Part shown: positions 1-26,581 of the stretch, piece after piece | Layout: each line of letters opens with the position of its first letter | How positions within the stretch are numbered: the first letter of the stretch is position 1 | Assembly (NCBI RefSeq): GCF_026151205.1 | Contig: NC_087082.1 | Coordinates: 14,169,365-14,233,364 of the forward strand | Length of the DNA stretch: 64,000 nucleotides | From: Bolinopsis microptera | Lineage: Eukaryota > Ctenophora > Tentaculata > Lobata > Bolinopsidae | Reading direction: 5' to 3' | Made by a program: the position numbers and the translations under genes | Notes under the pieces: generated by a model | The model's database searches: none | The model's input: only the letters and a program-made list of their open reading frames with translations | What the model was told of the DNA's origin: nothing

Positions 1-3000
1 CTGTAAACTGTCTCTATTTTTGGTAAAAGGGTGTGGAAAGATGGGAAGGTTTTTTCCAACCGTTTTTCAACGGTTTAACATCATTGATAGTTGGTGTGAG
101 GACTTCCAAAAAAACCGGCCCAAGTTGGTATATTGCCCGGAGTTGTGTTGAGTTTCTGGGAGTGGAGTTGGGTTATGGTTCCCCTTTTAAGGTAAAATAC
201 CCCTTTCCTTTTCCCTTTTCAGGTTTTTGTATTGGGGAAAAAACCTTTTGATTTGAAAGGGCTTTGGGGTGGTAAAGGTTTGCCCCTTGCTTTTTGGGTA
301 AAAAGGCAAGCTTTTCTTTTGGAAAAGGTTAAAAATTTGTTATGTACTTTTCCCCCGCCTGATTTTTTTACAAAAAACCGTTTAAGGTGGGGAAACCTTG
401 CCTTTGGAGGAGGGGGGGGGGTAAAATTTCTTCGGGGCGAAGGTAAAAATTTTTTAACATGGACCAAGGGGGGGACCCGTCGTGGTTTGTTCTTTTCCAA
501 ATTTTTTTCGATGAAAATTTGGGGTTTTTCATTTAGGTCAAAATTATTATCCCCCCCCCCATTGTTTCCTGATTTTTCAACAAAAAATTCTTTGGGGGGG
601 GGTGGGGGGGACTTTTTCGTTAAGTTTTTTAAATTGGTTAGATAAATAGCCCCTAAACAGCGCCTCCAGCCCCTTTTAAAAAGTTCTGGAAGCTAATGGG
701 AGAATCCCGGTGGGGTTTGGGGGCTGTGATTAAGTTTCCCCCTTTTTGTGGGGGCTTTTTGGTTGGGAAAAAAAATTGGCTGGTTTGGGATGTTTGGGGG
801 GAAAGGTGTTTTTTTTTTTCCCTTAATTTGCCATAATAATGCATAAAAAGAAAGAGGGGGGAATTTTCTTTAGGAATCTTTTTTCGGCCTTTTTTTTTTT
901 TTAAAAAAAGATTTTTAATTTTTCATTGTTTTCATTTTTATTTCTTTTCGGGGCTGTTTAAATTCTGTTTTTCCACCCCTTTTTTTTGTTTTCTTGGGGG
1001 AATGGTTGCCCTTCTTGAAATTAAGCAAAAAACCCCCCCAAAAAAAATCATTTAGGATCCGGGGGATTCTGTTCCCTCAGAGCAGTCTGCAAATCAAAAA
1101 GCCCTCCCCAAAAATTTTGTCTTCAAAGCCCCAAAAGTTTTTTTTTCAGCTTTCTCCTAAAAAACTTTTCCTGCAGATTTTATTCGTTTCAGGGGGGCTT
1201 TTCAGTTTTTTTGGATTCATCAGCATCTATTTAGGAGGAAAACCACGCTTCCGATCGCTTTTCCTGAGGGGGTTTAAAAAGAATGGGAAACACTTTGGGC
1301 CCCAAAATTTTTTCCCCCCAAAAAAAAATTTTAATCTTGTGGTGTAGAACCCTGTCTGGGTTTTTCTGCAGGGACAGGAAATCCCGGATACTTGAAAAAA
1401 CTGGCAGTCCCCTATTTTCCTGTCAATTTTTTTTTCTTCAATCATTGGTTCTTGATTTTCTATATTTTTTGTAGTTGATGGAGAAACAGATGAAGTAAAA
1501 AAAATTTCACAATGTTTTTTTGTGAGCGTTACAAATTATGAATTTTCAAAGGCCCCCTCTTTTCCTTCGTTTCAAATTTTTCTCTCGAATCTTATGACTT
1601 AGTTTCATGGGTCGAGTTTTTAAACACTCTTGGAAAGGAGGCTTTTAATCGTTCAAACAGTCAAGAATTTTCGGGGTTTTATCAAAAAAGGTTCGACAAA
1701 AGCCCCCTTTTTTGTAACCGTTTTTTGATGCGGGTAAAAGGAAGCCAAGCAGTATTGTGAGTAGGGAGATCCCCTGGCGATCCCAACTTTTGCTGAGGTC
1801 TAAATCCTAGCCCTAAAACGCGGGGGGGGGGGTTTTCATTTTTGGGGGTTGTGTTTTTTAAAAAATTTTTTTTTTTGGCCTTTCCACTTCAAAAATTCTT
1901 TTTATTTTTCTCTGATTCTTTTACCATTACATTCCCCCCAACAAACCAACCTGAAAGCATTTGAAGGGGAATTCAAAAAAAAAATCCCCTTTCGCCTTTT
2001 TATCTCAGACCTGAAAAAAGGGAAAAATTAATGAATCATTTGATGGTCGATTGTTTTTTTTTTTAGAAAGGTTAAAAAAGTTCAGGTTTCCCCCTTAATG
2101 TTTTTTTGTTCGCAATTTAATAAAAAAAGTTAAAAAAAAACGGGATAAAAATTGCATAGAAACGTTCCCCCACGAAAATAAAAAGGATCCAAAATTTAAA
2201 AAAAAAGATCAAGCTTTTTTTAATTTAATTGATTTTTTAATCAGGGGTTTAAAAAATAAAAAGGGGTTTATCAAGCGATCTTTTCAGGGGCAGATTGGGG
2301 GGGCGTTCATTTTTGGGGGGTGTTCCTTTTTTGGAGGGGGGTTTTGGGTTCGCGAAACCGTTTTTTTGTTGTGCTTTTTAAATCTTTAGTTTTTTAAATT
2401 TGACTGTTTCAACTCTTAAAATTGTCATAATGTCAGCTACTTTTTAAGGGGGAGAATTTTTACGGGGCCCTTCGACATTGTAATTTTTCCCTTATTAGAA
2501 TTTAACAAGAAAAAACGTTTTTGTGCAGGCAAGGATCGGAAATTTTTTAAAACCACTCCTTTGCTCCCTTTCCTCCCTGCAACGTTTTCTTTTCCCCTTT
2601 TAATAGCACCAAAGTTTCTTTTTGACATAGTCCTTGTACAAAAACCGATTCAATTTTGCGTGATACTTAAAAAAACCCCCTTTGGTAGAAGTGCGATACG
2701 TCCTAATATTTTTTCTATCCGCTCGTGTTTCGGCCAGCCCCTAGAAAAAAAAAAAAGGGATAAATCTAGTGCCAAAATTCTGTCCCTTTGATACCTCGGG
2801 AGGAATTTTAAATGTAACATTTAAAAAATAAAACTATACAACCCCCCAATTTTTGAAAATATATTTTTGTAATAGTCGAATGATTTGTTAGATTCCCCCT
2901 GCAATACTTGGTCCGACCATTGCCCCACTGCCACTAAATTTTTGAACAAAGTTGAGCTGGCGTCTAAGCAAAAGATACAAGTGTTTTTTTTTCTGAATCG

Positions 3001-4400
3001 TATGCCGATTCTTTCGATAACTTAAGAGATTTTTTTGATCCGGTAGGCTGTGACCCTCCAGCCCCTGATCACGACCGCTACCTCCAATGCAGCTCAAAAA
3101 AAATTTGGGTAGTTTAAAAAGGGCACTTAAACTGAAAAAATTTTTTGCAACAAAGAATTGAAATTAATATTTCAACGATTTTAGGGGGGTTTTAAGGCCC
3201 CCCTAACAGCATTTCAACAACTATTTTTATCTGTTAAACAGCATTTTAATTCGATGTCATGGGGGCATCACTTATCAGTCCCTTTGCTTTGCTCACTTGG
3301 TTTCAAATTGCAAGAGGTCTTTGATTTTATCGGCCATATTACGAATTTTCTTGTAATAAAATTTTGTCCGAGGGAGTCGGGGCCCCAAAATTTTGAAAAC
3401 ACATATTATTATAATCTAAAATTCAAACTGAAAATCTGTTTTTGTTCGAAAAAATTGTGTTAAACCCTAAAATTACAAAACCCTTAAAGGGAAAAAGGTT
3501 TTATTTAAAAAAAAAAATATCAATCCCAATTTTCTTTTTTTTTTGTTAAAAAATTCCCAAAATTTTGGGATCCCCCCAAAATAAAAACAAAAAAAACAAA
3601 GTTTAAAAATTTTCAGTTTTTTTTGGCGCCAAAAAATGGCAAAAAAGGGGGCGTGGCTTGGGGCCGTCCACAAATGGTTTCTTCCTTCTTTTTCCCCTTA
3701 ATTTTTTTCTTTTTATTTTTTTATAAAAAAAACCTTTATCCCCCTTTTTTTTAAAAAAAATAACCCCAAATTTTCTTTTCTTTTTCCCCCCTTTAAAATT
3801 CATTTTTCCAAAAAAATTTACCCTTTTTTTTGGGTGAGTTTCCAAAAAAATTTTTTTCCCCCTTTTGGGTTTTTTGAGTTTTATTTCTTTGGGTTTCCCT
3901 TTTTTTTGGGGTTTCACCCCCCGCAGATTATTTCCATTTTTAAATTATTTACCTATTTTCCCACCAACCCCATTTTAATTGGGACTCCCCCCTTTTCCCA
4001 AAAATTTTCCCTTTTTTTTTTAATTTTTAAGGCCCCCCTTCCCAGAAAAAACCTTATTTTTTGGGGTTTCCCCCGCCAACTTTTAATTTGAGGTTTAAAG
4101 AAAAATTTTTTCTTTTTTTTTTGGGGGCCCTTTTTTTGAGTTGTTTTAATTTTTTGAGTTTTTTTCATTTTTTTCCCCCAAAATTTTATTTAAAACTAAT
4201 TTTTTATCATAGAATTATTATTGAAAACTTTTTATTACCCCAAGATAAATTTTTTTATAATTGGGTTCAAACCGCCCCCAATTTATTTTATTTTTAAATT
4301 AAAAAATATAAATAAGACAAATTTAAATTTTTGGGTATCAAATTTTTCCCACAACAAAAACCCTTAATTTAAAACAATAAAAATTATTCCACCCAAAATT
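1..4400. other. Degraded consensus sequence, no gene supported
   Basis: Runs of 4 to 12 identical bases occur every few nucleotides on both strands, unlike the sequence to the right of about 6,800. The neighbouring 42-bp array shows the same lesion on a known unit: the clean unit has short A, C and T runs, while left of 6,800 the same unit appears with stretched or shortened homopolymers. I read this as an error-laden long-read consensus near a contig end, not biology. Open frames here are short, rich in F, K, P and G, and match no family I know. The continuation of the TDRD1-like gene should lie here but cannot be read. Confidence 0.8.
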
Positions 4401-4479
4401 TTTTTTAAAGGGGACCCCAAACAAAAAACCTCCCAATTTTAAAACCCTTTAATTTAAAAAATTAGGTTTTTCTTTTTTC

Positions 4480-7400
4480 CAAAATTTAAATAATGTTTTT
4501 ATTTATAATTGGGGCTATCACCTTTCCAGAAAGATTTTAAACCCTTTTTATTTAATAATTGGGTTTTAACCCCCTCCGCCGGGGAAAATTTCCCCTTATT
4601 TAAAAATTTGGGTTTTTACTCCCCCTCCAGAAACCAAAAAACCCTTATTTATAATTGAGGTTTACTCACCCCCAAAAACCCCAAACCCCCTTTATTTTTT
4701 AATTGAGGTTACCCCACCTCCGCAAAATTGACCCTTTTTTTAAAATTTTAAGGCACTCCCCTCCAGCAAAACCAAAACCCCTTATTTAAAAATTGAGGTA
4801 CTCACCCCCAAGCGACTTCCCGGGCCCTCTAATTTTAAAAATTTTATTTTTTATTTCACCCCCCAGCAGACAAAAACCCCTTTTTTTAAATAATTTAAAG
4901 GGGTTTACTCCCCCCAAAGCGATTTTGCCCCATTTTTTAAAAATTAACCGCTTATTATTTTCCCCTCCACAACTAAACCCTTATTTAAATTGAGGCTTTT
5001 CACCTCCACCCAAATTTGCCCCCTTTAAATTTATAATTTGAGGTTACCCCCCCTCCACAGCCCCAAAAAAACCCCCTTTATTTTTTAAAAAGGGGGTTTT
5101 TTACTCACCCCCAGAAAGACTAAAACCCTTTATTTAAATTTAAGGTTACCCCCTTTCCACAAAAACCAAAAAACCCTTTTCTTTTTAAATTGGGCTACTC
5201 ACCCCCCACAAAACCCCAAAACCAAAAAAACCCTTTTTTAAAAATTTGAGGAAACCCCACCCCCCCAGCAATTTAACCCCTTTAAAACTTTTTTTTTTAA
5301 TTAAAGGCTTCACCTCCCAGTTTAAACCTTATTTATTTTTGAGGTTACTCACCTCCAGCAGACTTACCCTTATTTATAATTGAGGAAACTCACCCCCACA
5401 AAATTTAAACCCCCCCCCTTTTTTATAATGGGGCTCCCTTCACCCCCCCCACCCAGCCCCAAACCCCCTTTATTTAAAATTTAAGATTTAAATCACCCCC
5501 CGGGCGGGACTCCCCCCTTTTTTATAATTAAGGCCCTTACTCCCCTCCAGCAAAAAAAACCCCCTTTATTTATAAAACCATTTTTAACCCAAACTTGCCC
5601 CATTAAATTTAACCCCCCCAAAACCCCAAAACCCCCCGTGAAATTGGGACTAAACCCCTTAAATTTTTAATTATTCCCAAAACCCCACAACTTGACCCTT
5701 TGGGAAAAAAAATTTAAAACCTACTCACAAAAAAGGACCAACCCTTTTAAACCCCGGACACACCTCCAAAAAAACTTCCCCATTATAATTTGGGGCTACC
5801 CAACCTCCAACACTCTAAACCCCAAAATTTATTTATTATTTAAATCCAAAAAACCTAACAACCCTTTTTGCCTTTCCTTTCCCTTAACTTTCTTTTTTTG
5901 GGAATTTAAATAAACCCCCAAAAGGGAAACCAAAACCCCTTTTTTTAATAATTGGGGGCTAACCTCACCCCAAACCAAATTTAAACCCCTTTTTAAAAAA
6001 ATTTAAAATTAAAGGGCCCCCAAACCTTCCCAGGGCCTAATTTCCTTCCCCTTTTTTATAATAACCCCCCTCACCTCCCAACAAACCCTTAAACCCTTTT
6101 TAAATTTTCTTTTTGGATTTTTTTTTTGGGGTTTCCCCCAAACTCCAAAACTTTATTTTAAAACCCAAAAATAATTGAGGCTCCCTCCACTTCCACAAAA
6201 AAACCCTTTATTTAAAAAAGGAAACACCCCCAAAAACCCCACCAAAAAACCCTTTAAACCCCCCCCTTTTTTTAAATTAATTGATTAAAATTTTTATTTC
6301 AAAAAAACCCCCAACCCCCCAAGACAAACCCAAACCCCCCAAACCCCATTTTAAAAACCCCTCACTCCAAATGCAAAAATTTATAAAAAAAAATTTATAA
6401 TTGGGTTTAAAAAAAAAACCCCACCCCCCCCTTTTCCGAAAACCCCCCCCTTAAATTTTTTTAAAATTGGGGTTTCCCTCACCCCAGCCGAAAAAACCCC
6501 TTATTTATAACTGAGGTTACCCCCCCCAAGCTAAAAACCCTTATTTATAATTGGGGTTACTCCCCTCACAGACTTTACCCTTTATTTAAAATTTGGGGGT
6601 TACTCCCCTTTCCAGCAGACAAAAACCTTTTTTTAATTGAGGCTACCCCCCCCAGAAAGGACCAACCCCTTATTTAAATTGATTTTTACTCACCCCCCAC
6701 CCGACTAACCCTTTTTTTTTAAAATTTTAGGGGTTTTCCTCACCCCCACAGCCCAACCCTTTTAAATTTATAACTGAGGTTACCCTCCGGGCAACCAACA
6801 AACCCTTATTTATAATGAGGTTACTCACCTCCAGCAGAATAAACCCTTATTTATAACTGAGGTTACTCACCTCCAGCAGACTAAACCCTTATTTATAATT
6901 GAGGTTACTTCACCTCCAGCAGGACTAAACTTTATTTATTACTGAGGTTACTCACCTCCAGCACACCTCCAGACTAAACCCTTTTTATAATTTGAGGTTA
7001 CTCACCTCCAGCACGACTAAACCTTATTTATAATTGAGGTTACTCACTCCAGCAGACTAAACCTTTATTATAACTGAGGTTTACTCACCTCCAGCAGACT
7101 AAAACCCTTATTTATAATTGAGGTTACTCACCTCCAGCAGAATAAACCCTTATTTATAACTGAGGTTACTCACCTCCAGCAGACTAAACCCTTATTTATA
7201 ATTGAGGTTACTCACCTCCAGCAGACTAAACCTTTATTTATTACTGAGGTTACTCACCTCCAGCAGACTAAACCCTTATTTATAATTGAGGTTACTCACC
7301 TCCAGCAGAATAAACCCTTATTTATAACTGAGGTTACTCACCTCCAGCAGACTAAACCCTTATTTATAATTGAGGTTACTCACCTCCAGCAGACTTGACC

Positions 7401-8055
7401 CTTATTTATAATTGAGGTTACTCACCTCCAGCAGAATAAACCCTTATTTATAATTGAGGCTAATCACCTCCAGCAGACTAAACCCTTATTTATAATTGAG
7501 GTTACTTACCTCCAGCAGACTAAACCCTTATTTATAATTGAGGCTACTCACCTCCAGCAGACTAAACCCTTATTTATAATTGAGGTTACTCACCTCCAGC
7601 AGACTTAACCCTTATTTATAATTGAGGTTACTCACCTCCAGCAGACTAAACCCTTATTTATAATTGAGGTTACTCACCTCCAGCAGACTAAACCCTTATT
7701 TATAATTGAGGTTACTCACCTCCAGCAGACTAAACCCTTATTTATAATTGAGGTTACTCACCTCCAGCAGACTAAACCCTTATTTATAATTGAGGTTACT
7801 CACCTCCAGCAGACTTGACCCTTATTTATAATTGAGGTTACTCACCTCCAGCAGACTAAACCCTTATTTATAATTGAGGTTACTCACCTCCAGCAGACTA
7901 AACCCTTATTTATAATTGAGGTTACTCACCTCCAGCAGACTAAACCCTTATTTATAATTGAGGTTACTCACCTCCAGCAGACTAAACCCTTATTTATAAT
8001 TGAGGTTACTCACCTCCAGCAGACTAAACCCTTATTTATAATTGAGGCTACTCAC
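4480..8055 (-). repeat. 42-bp tandem array carrying a 5' splice site in each unit
   Basis: The clean part (about 6,780-8,055) holds roughly 31 units of exactly 42 bp. Between about 4,480 and 6,780 the same unit continues with homopolymer errors, so the total may exceed 80. On the minus strand each unit reads TCTGCTGGAG followed by GTGAGTAA, which is the last bases of the adjacent Tudor exon (ending at 8,056) plus its donor site. The array is thus a tandem duplication of an exon 3' end and intron start. Units differ mainly at one dinucleotide (AATTGAGG or AACTGAGG) and at TTGACC/TAAACC. Confidence 0.9.
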
Positions 8056-22756
<14,701 letters not shown>

Positions 22757-23072
22757 TATCTGATACCTTGCTAAGAAGAGACATTGTATAATTAATTTGT
22801 TAGATATATGGCACCGTTAGATGTTCAACTCCGAATATCATATCATTTAAATAAAATGTTAAAATGTAGAACTTTATTGTTCTCTCTAAAGAGACGATTA
22901 GAATCGGAATAGAGATAGGGATTAGGGGATTAGGGGATTAGGGGATTGGGAGATTGAGATTGTGATTGTGATTGTGATTGGGATTGGGATATTGTGATTG
23001 GGATATGGATTAGGGGATAGGGATAGAGATAGGGATAGGGATTGGGGGATTGGGATTGGGATAGGGGCAGCT
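22757..23072. repeat. Upstream of the TDRD1-like start: unremarkable sequence then GGGATT-type microsatellite
   Basis: 22,757-22,910 is AT-rich and should hold the promoter and 5' untranslated region of the minus-strand gene, but no motif stands out. From 22,911 a degenerate (GGGATT/GGGATA/GTGATT)n microsatellite runs to the TIR element at 23,073 and resumes at 23,400-23,640, so the element appears inserted into it. Confidence 0.6.
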
Positions 23073-23399
23073 GGTCAGCCGGCGCAATTCCCACGAATAT
23101 CGTCACTTTTGGCAATAATGTCGTTTACATTTTGATAAGAGATTACAATGTCGTTTATCTCGTAATATTGTCATTAACAGAATATAATGTCGTTTATCTT
23201 CTAATATTGTCATTAACAGAATATAATGTCGTTTATCTTGCAATATTGTCATTAACAGAATATAATGTCGTTTATCTTGTAATATTTTCATTAACAGAAT
23301 ATAATGTCGTTTATCTTGTAATATTGTCACTAAGAGATTATAATGTCGTTTATTACCTAACAATGTCGTTTAAGAGGAGTGACATTGTGCCGGCTGCCC
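23073..23399. mobile_element. 327-bp TIR element with a 39-bp internal array
   Basis: The left end GGTCAGCCGGCGCAAT and the right end, reverse-complemented GGGCAGCCGGCACAAT, are inverted repeats with two differences. Inside are about six copies of a 39-bp unit containing AATGTCGTTTATCTTGTAAT. Because 39 is a multiple of three the array is open in frame (NVVYLVILSLTEY repeats), but this is a by-product. Short TIRs around a central tandem array resemble the pearl-type MITEs of marine invertebrates; class assignment is inference. Confidence 0.65.
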
Positions 23400-23639
23400 G
23401 ATAGGGATTGGAATATTGGGATTGTGATTATGATTTTGATAGGGATAGAGATAGGGATAGGGATAGGGATAGAGGGATTGGGAGATTGGAATATTGGGAT
23501 ATTGGGATATTGGGATATTGGATTGTGACAATGTGATATTGGGATTGTGATTGTGACAATGTGATATTGGGATTGGGATTATGATTGTGATTGTGATTGT
23601 GATTGGGATTTGAATATTGGGATTTTCGGATTATTGGGA

Positions 23640-24290
23640 GATTAGCCTTAGATCACAAAACTCTGGTCGAGAAAACTTTTCTCAATGATCGCTAGAACAT
23701 ATTCTAAAAGCTTCAGGGTGGTTGCTCATAAAATGTGAGAGGAGATAGATGTTTAGACTCAATTTTCAGGGCGTGTGATTAAAAATCGATCATGCAACAA
23801 GTACTGACCTTTGACTGGTGATAAATTTAAAATTCGGCTAGGAACATTATTTTTCCTAGATATCACTCCCCTCCATCAGAAACTATAAAAGACTACACCC
23901 TCATACAAATAAGAGATAGAGGTGTAAATCTTGAAAAATATGCTTTGGAGTCCTTTTTTCCGGATCCAGAGCCAGCAACTCCTTACTGGAACTTAATGGA
24001 ACTAGCTCCCTTCTGAGGTCAAAAATTCAGAAAGCATTCTGAGTTTTAATACTTAGCTGGAAAAGTATAAGAGTAGGAGTATTTATAATTCTTTGAGCAT
24101 GAACGATAATTATTTTTTGGGAGGTACAATATTCTACAGATGTGACAACATTATAATCATCTTATCTACTTTAAAATAATAAAATTGTTCAAACTATATA
24201 CACATAATTGTCAAAATGACCCTATATAAAAACAAGCCTTCAAAAAATCAATATATATTCCCTATATATATATCCCTTTATACAATAAAA
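23640..24290. other. Intergenic sequence, nothing recognised
   Basis: No gene, repeat end or structured element could be supported here. Confidence 0.5.
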
Positions 24291-24301
24291 GGATTGTAGA
24301 A

Positions 24302-24568
24302 GTGGAACATGGGACGTTTACACCGATAATCCTATCAACCACTGGGGGTATGGGAAGGGAAGCTAATAAGTTCTTCAAGAAATTAGCGGATAAACTTTCT
24401 AGGAAATCAGGCCAACGATATAGTGAGGCAATGACATTTATTAGGAAGAGAGTAAGATTTGACCTTTTGAGAACAACAGTCATAGCTCTTAGAGGAGAGA
24501 GAGGGTTAAAAAGTAGTAGTGCAGTAAAAATAGCAGAATTAGATATAAATTTGGAGCCAGTTCTTTAA
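24302..24568 (+). pseudogene. C-terminal fragment of a LINE-type polyprotein
   Basis: An 88-codon frame reads HGTFTPIILSTTGGMGREAN, KKLADKLSRKSGQRYSEAMT and ends in a leucine-rich RTTVIALRGERG segment. I recognise this pattern as the conserved tail that follows reverse transcriptase in many invertebrate mobile-element proteins. The rest of the element is absent upstream, where AT-rich sequence with TATATA repeats lies. It is a truncated remnant; exact family is from memory of the pattern, not a search. Confidence 0.55.
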
Positions 24569-24831
24569 ACTGGCTTACTTATACTACTTAAAGGGTGTTT
24601 ATTTAGTTTTCTATTGAATTTATATTGAATTTTTATTTAGGGTAATTGTTATATTATGTGTATATTGTTTGAATAATCTTACTATTAAAAAATATATATA
24701 TTCCCTATCTCAAATATTGGGAGAAACATTTGAATATTAACCTTGACCTTGTGGCTCCAAATTCAAATCCAAACTATTTATATCAACAAAATTCTTTCTC
24801 GCACCTCTGTCCCCTGTAGAGCAGTGGCGTA

Positions 24832-25128
24832 ACGAAGGGCCCCGCTATCCCCGCTGTGCACGGGGGCGCCGTCTTAGGGGGGCGCCAAATCGTCGTTTGA
24901 ATGTGGGACAATTTCTAAAACTTAACCTAAGTACTACCAAAACTGCGCGTTTTGCTCTAGATAAACACTTTTTTAGAGATTTTACAGGAGTATCCTCTAA
25001 AATCACCTAATTTGTTCAATTTTAGGGAGGGGCACCAAAAGGGGAGGAGGCGCCAACAGGGGGGCGCTTTTTCGGCGGGGGGGGGGGGGGGGGGGGGGGG
25101 GGCGCCAACAGGCAACGTTACGCCACTG
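24832..25128. mobile_element. 297-bp hAT-like MITE, copy 1
   Basis: Starts CAGTGGCGTAACG and ends CGTTACGCCACTG, perfect terminal inverted repeats. The flanks CTGTAGAG (24,824-24,831) and CCGTAGAG (25,129-25,136) are an 8-bp target duplication with one change. The interior contains ATCACCTAATTTGTTCAATT and a long G-tract. A second copy of the same family lies at 45,325-45,594 in opposite orientation. Confidence 0.9.
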
Positions 25129-25179
25129 CCGTAGAGAAATCACTGTTGTGAAATCACTTGACTGAACCTAGAGTACATA

Positions 25180-25335
25180 CACAGTATCATGGAGAGAGAT
25201 CGTTTCAGAAAGTTGGCCCTAAATTATGGAATGAGCAGCCTCTTGAAATTAAGAACTGCATGTCCTTGGACTCTTTTAAAGTGTATCTAAAAACGTTTCT
25301 TTTCGAGCGTGCTTGTGATACTCCCAAATAGTTTT
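25180..25335 (+). pseudogene. LINE C-terminal remnant 1
   Basis: One frame reads VGPKLWNEQPLEIK..SLDSFKVYLKTFLFERAC, the conserved terminal motif of many LINE reverse transcriptases (W-N-x-L-P, then S-F-K-x-x-L-K). Only the tail survives. Confidence 0.65.
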
Positions 25336-25399
25336 TTATAGCAAAGTTTTAAAAATGTACGTCTTGATAATGATTATTTTTACCTTAGTTTTCCGCCCT

Positions 25400-25800
25400 C
25401 TCCTAACTATGTAAACACAGAGAAAGCTTTTAGTCACTGTGCAGTTAAAGTATTTAATTCCTTGCCATACGACATAAGATCAGCTGAGTCAGTTACATCT
25501 TTCAAGACCAAACTTAAAACATACTTCTTTTCTCTAGCATTTGATTGATTTTGCATTTACATAGGTAAAATGAACTTGTCATGTCTAATTTTCAATTAAA
25601 CTAAGCTCAGTTAATGTAAGAGCCGCTTTAGAAAGCACTGGAGTTTATCTCCAGGATTAAATTATATCGAGTTATATGATTTAGCTATAAGGCTTTCTCT
25701 TAAATTTGATCCTTCGAACAGCTGTTGAGCAATGAAACGCAAACATAATCTTAGCTATAAGGCGGTTTATAAATGTTGTATTTATTATTATTATAAAGGG
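25400..25800 (+). pseudogene. LINE C-terminal remnant 2 with 3' tail
   Basis: A second, different copy of the LINE tail motif reads FSHCAVKVFNSLPYDIRSAE followed by TSFKTKLKTYFF. After the stop, 25,560-25,790 looks like a 3' untranslated region ending in (ATT)n at 25,783-25,793, the usual end of CR1-type elements. Upstream coding parts are missing. Confidence 0.65.
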
Positions 25801-26581
25801 TCTCAATAAGAGGTCTCGACTGCCTAGGCGTCAAACCTTGGCAGTCGGTAGTTTTCCTCTGGCCCGGGATCAGCTGACCCTAGGGACCAGAGGGTAAAGG
25901 TGTAGAGACTATGTGTATCTACAAATCTTTCGAGGTTGTTTTTACAAGAGACAGGGCTTGCTACGCAAGGGAAGAAAACCGGGAGAAACAATCACAAATT
26001 ATACAAATAAGTATTATAAAACCTAGCAAAAAGAAATTAAAACAATCCTACACTACTACAAATGTTTATTACATACTACAATGTAATACACGATAAATAA
26101 ATGCTGTATTATCAAGAAACAGGGCTTGCAGGGCAAGGGCGGAACACAGGGACTGGCTACAGAGTGTATAAAACAGTGATTCAGCAAGTACCCATTGGGT
26201 ATTGCTGAATCTGACCCACAAAATACCACAATCAATACAAGAATATACAATATTTAAACAAACATCATGTTTATACAAGAATCAGGGCATGCAGATGCAG
26301 AGCAAGAGAAGAAGAATAAGAGAAAAACTCCAACACATGTATACCCCTTTAGTCCAGTAAATAACAATAATTACTTGTACACAAAACTGTATTTAATATA
26401 AAATACATAACAAATACACAGTCTACCCAATATACGGGTTAAAAATTGTATAAACAAGAGACAGGGCTTGCATAGCAAGGGAAGAGATATAAGAGGACCA
26501 GGTAAAAAGTGTTTATTACAGTATCCAGTGAAGAATAAACTAAATATAGAATATCTACAGTGTATTATACTCTCAATAATA
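25801..26581 (-). repeat. 3' region of the RLE-LINE with four hairpin-bearing repeats of about 166 bp
   Basis: Four imperfect tandem units begin at about 25,947, 26,113, 26,277 and 26,452. Three carry a small perfect hairpin: CTTGC-TAC-GCAAG, CTTGC-AGG-GCAAG and CTTGC-ATA-GCAAG, always preceded by ACAGGG and followed by GGG; the unit at 26,277 has a degenerate version. They lie directly downstream of the stop codon of the minus-strand reverse transcriptase, so they probably belong to its 3' untranslated region. Confidence 0.65.

Noticed and set aside
219-4300. Several open frames of 60-137 codons on both strands
   Set aside because: They lie in the homopolymer-damaged stretch, are made of F/K/P/G runs and overlap each other; none resembles a protein family.
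23042-23404. 120-codon frame with VVYLVILSLTEY repeats
   Set aside because: Open only because the 39-bp unit is a multiple of three; it lies within a TIR element.
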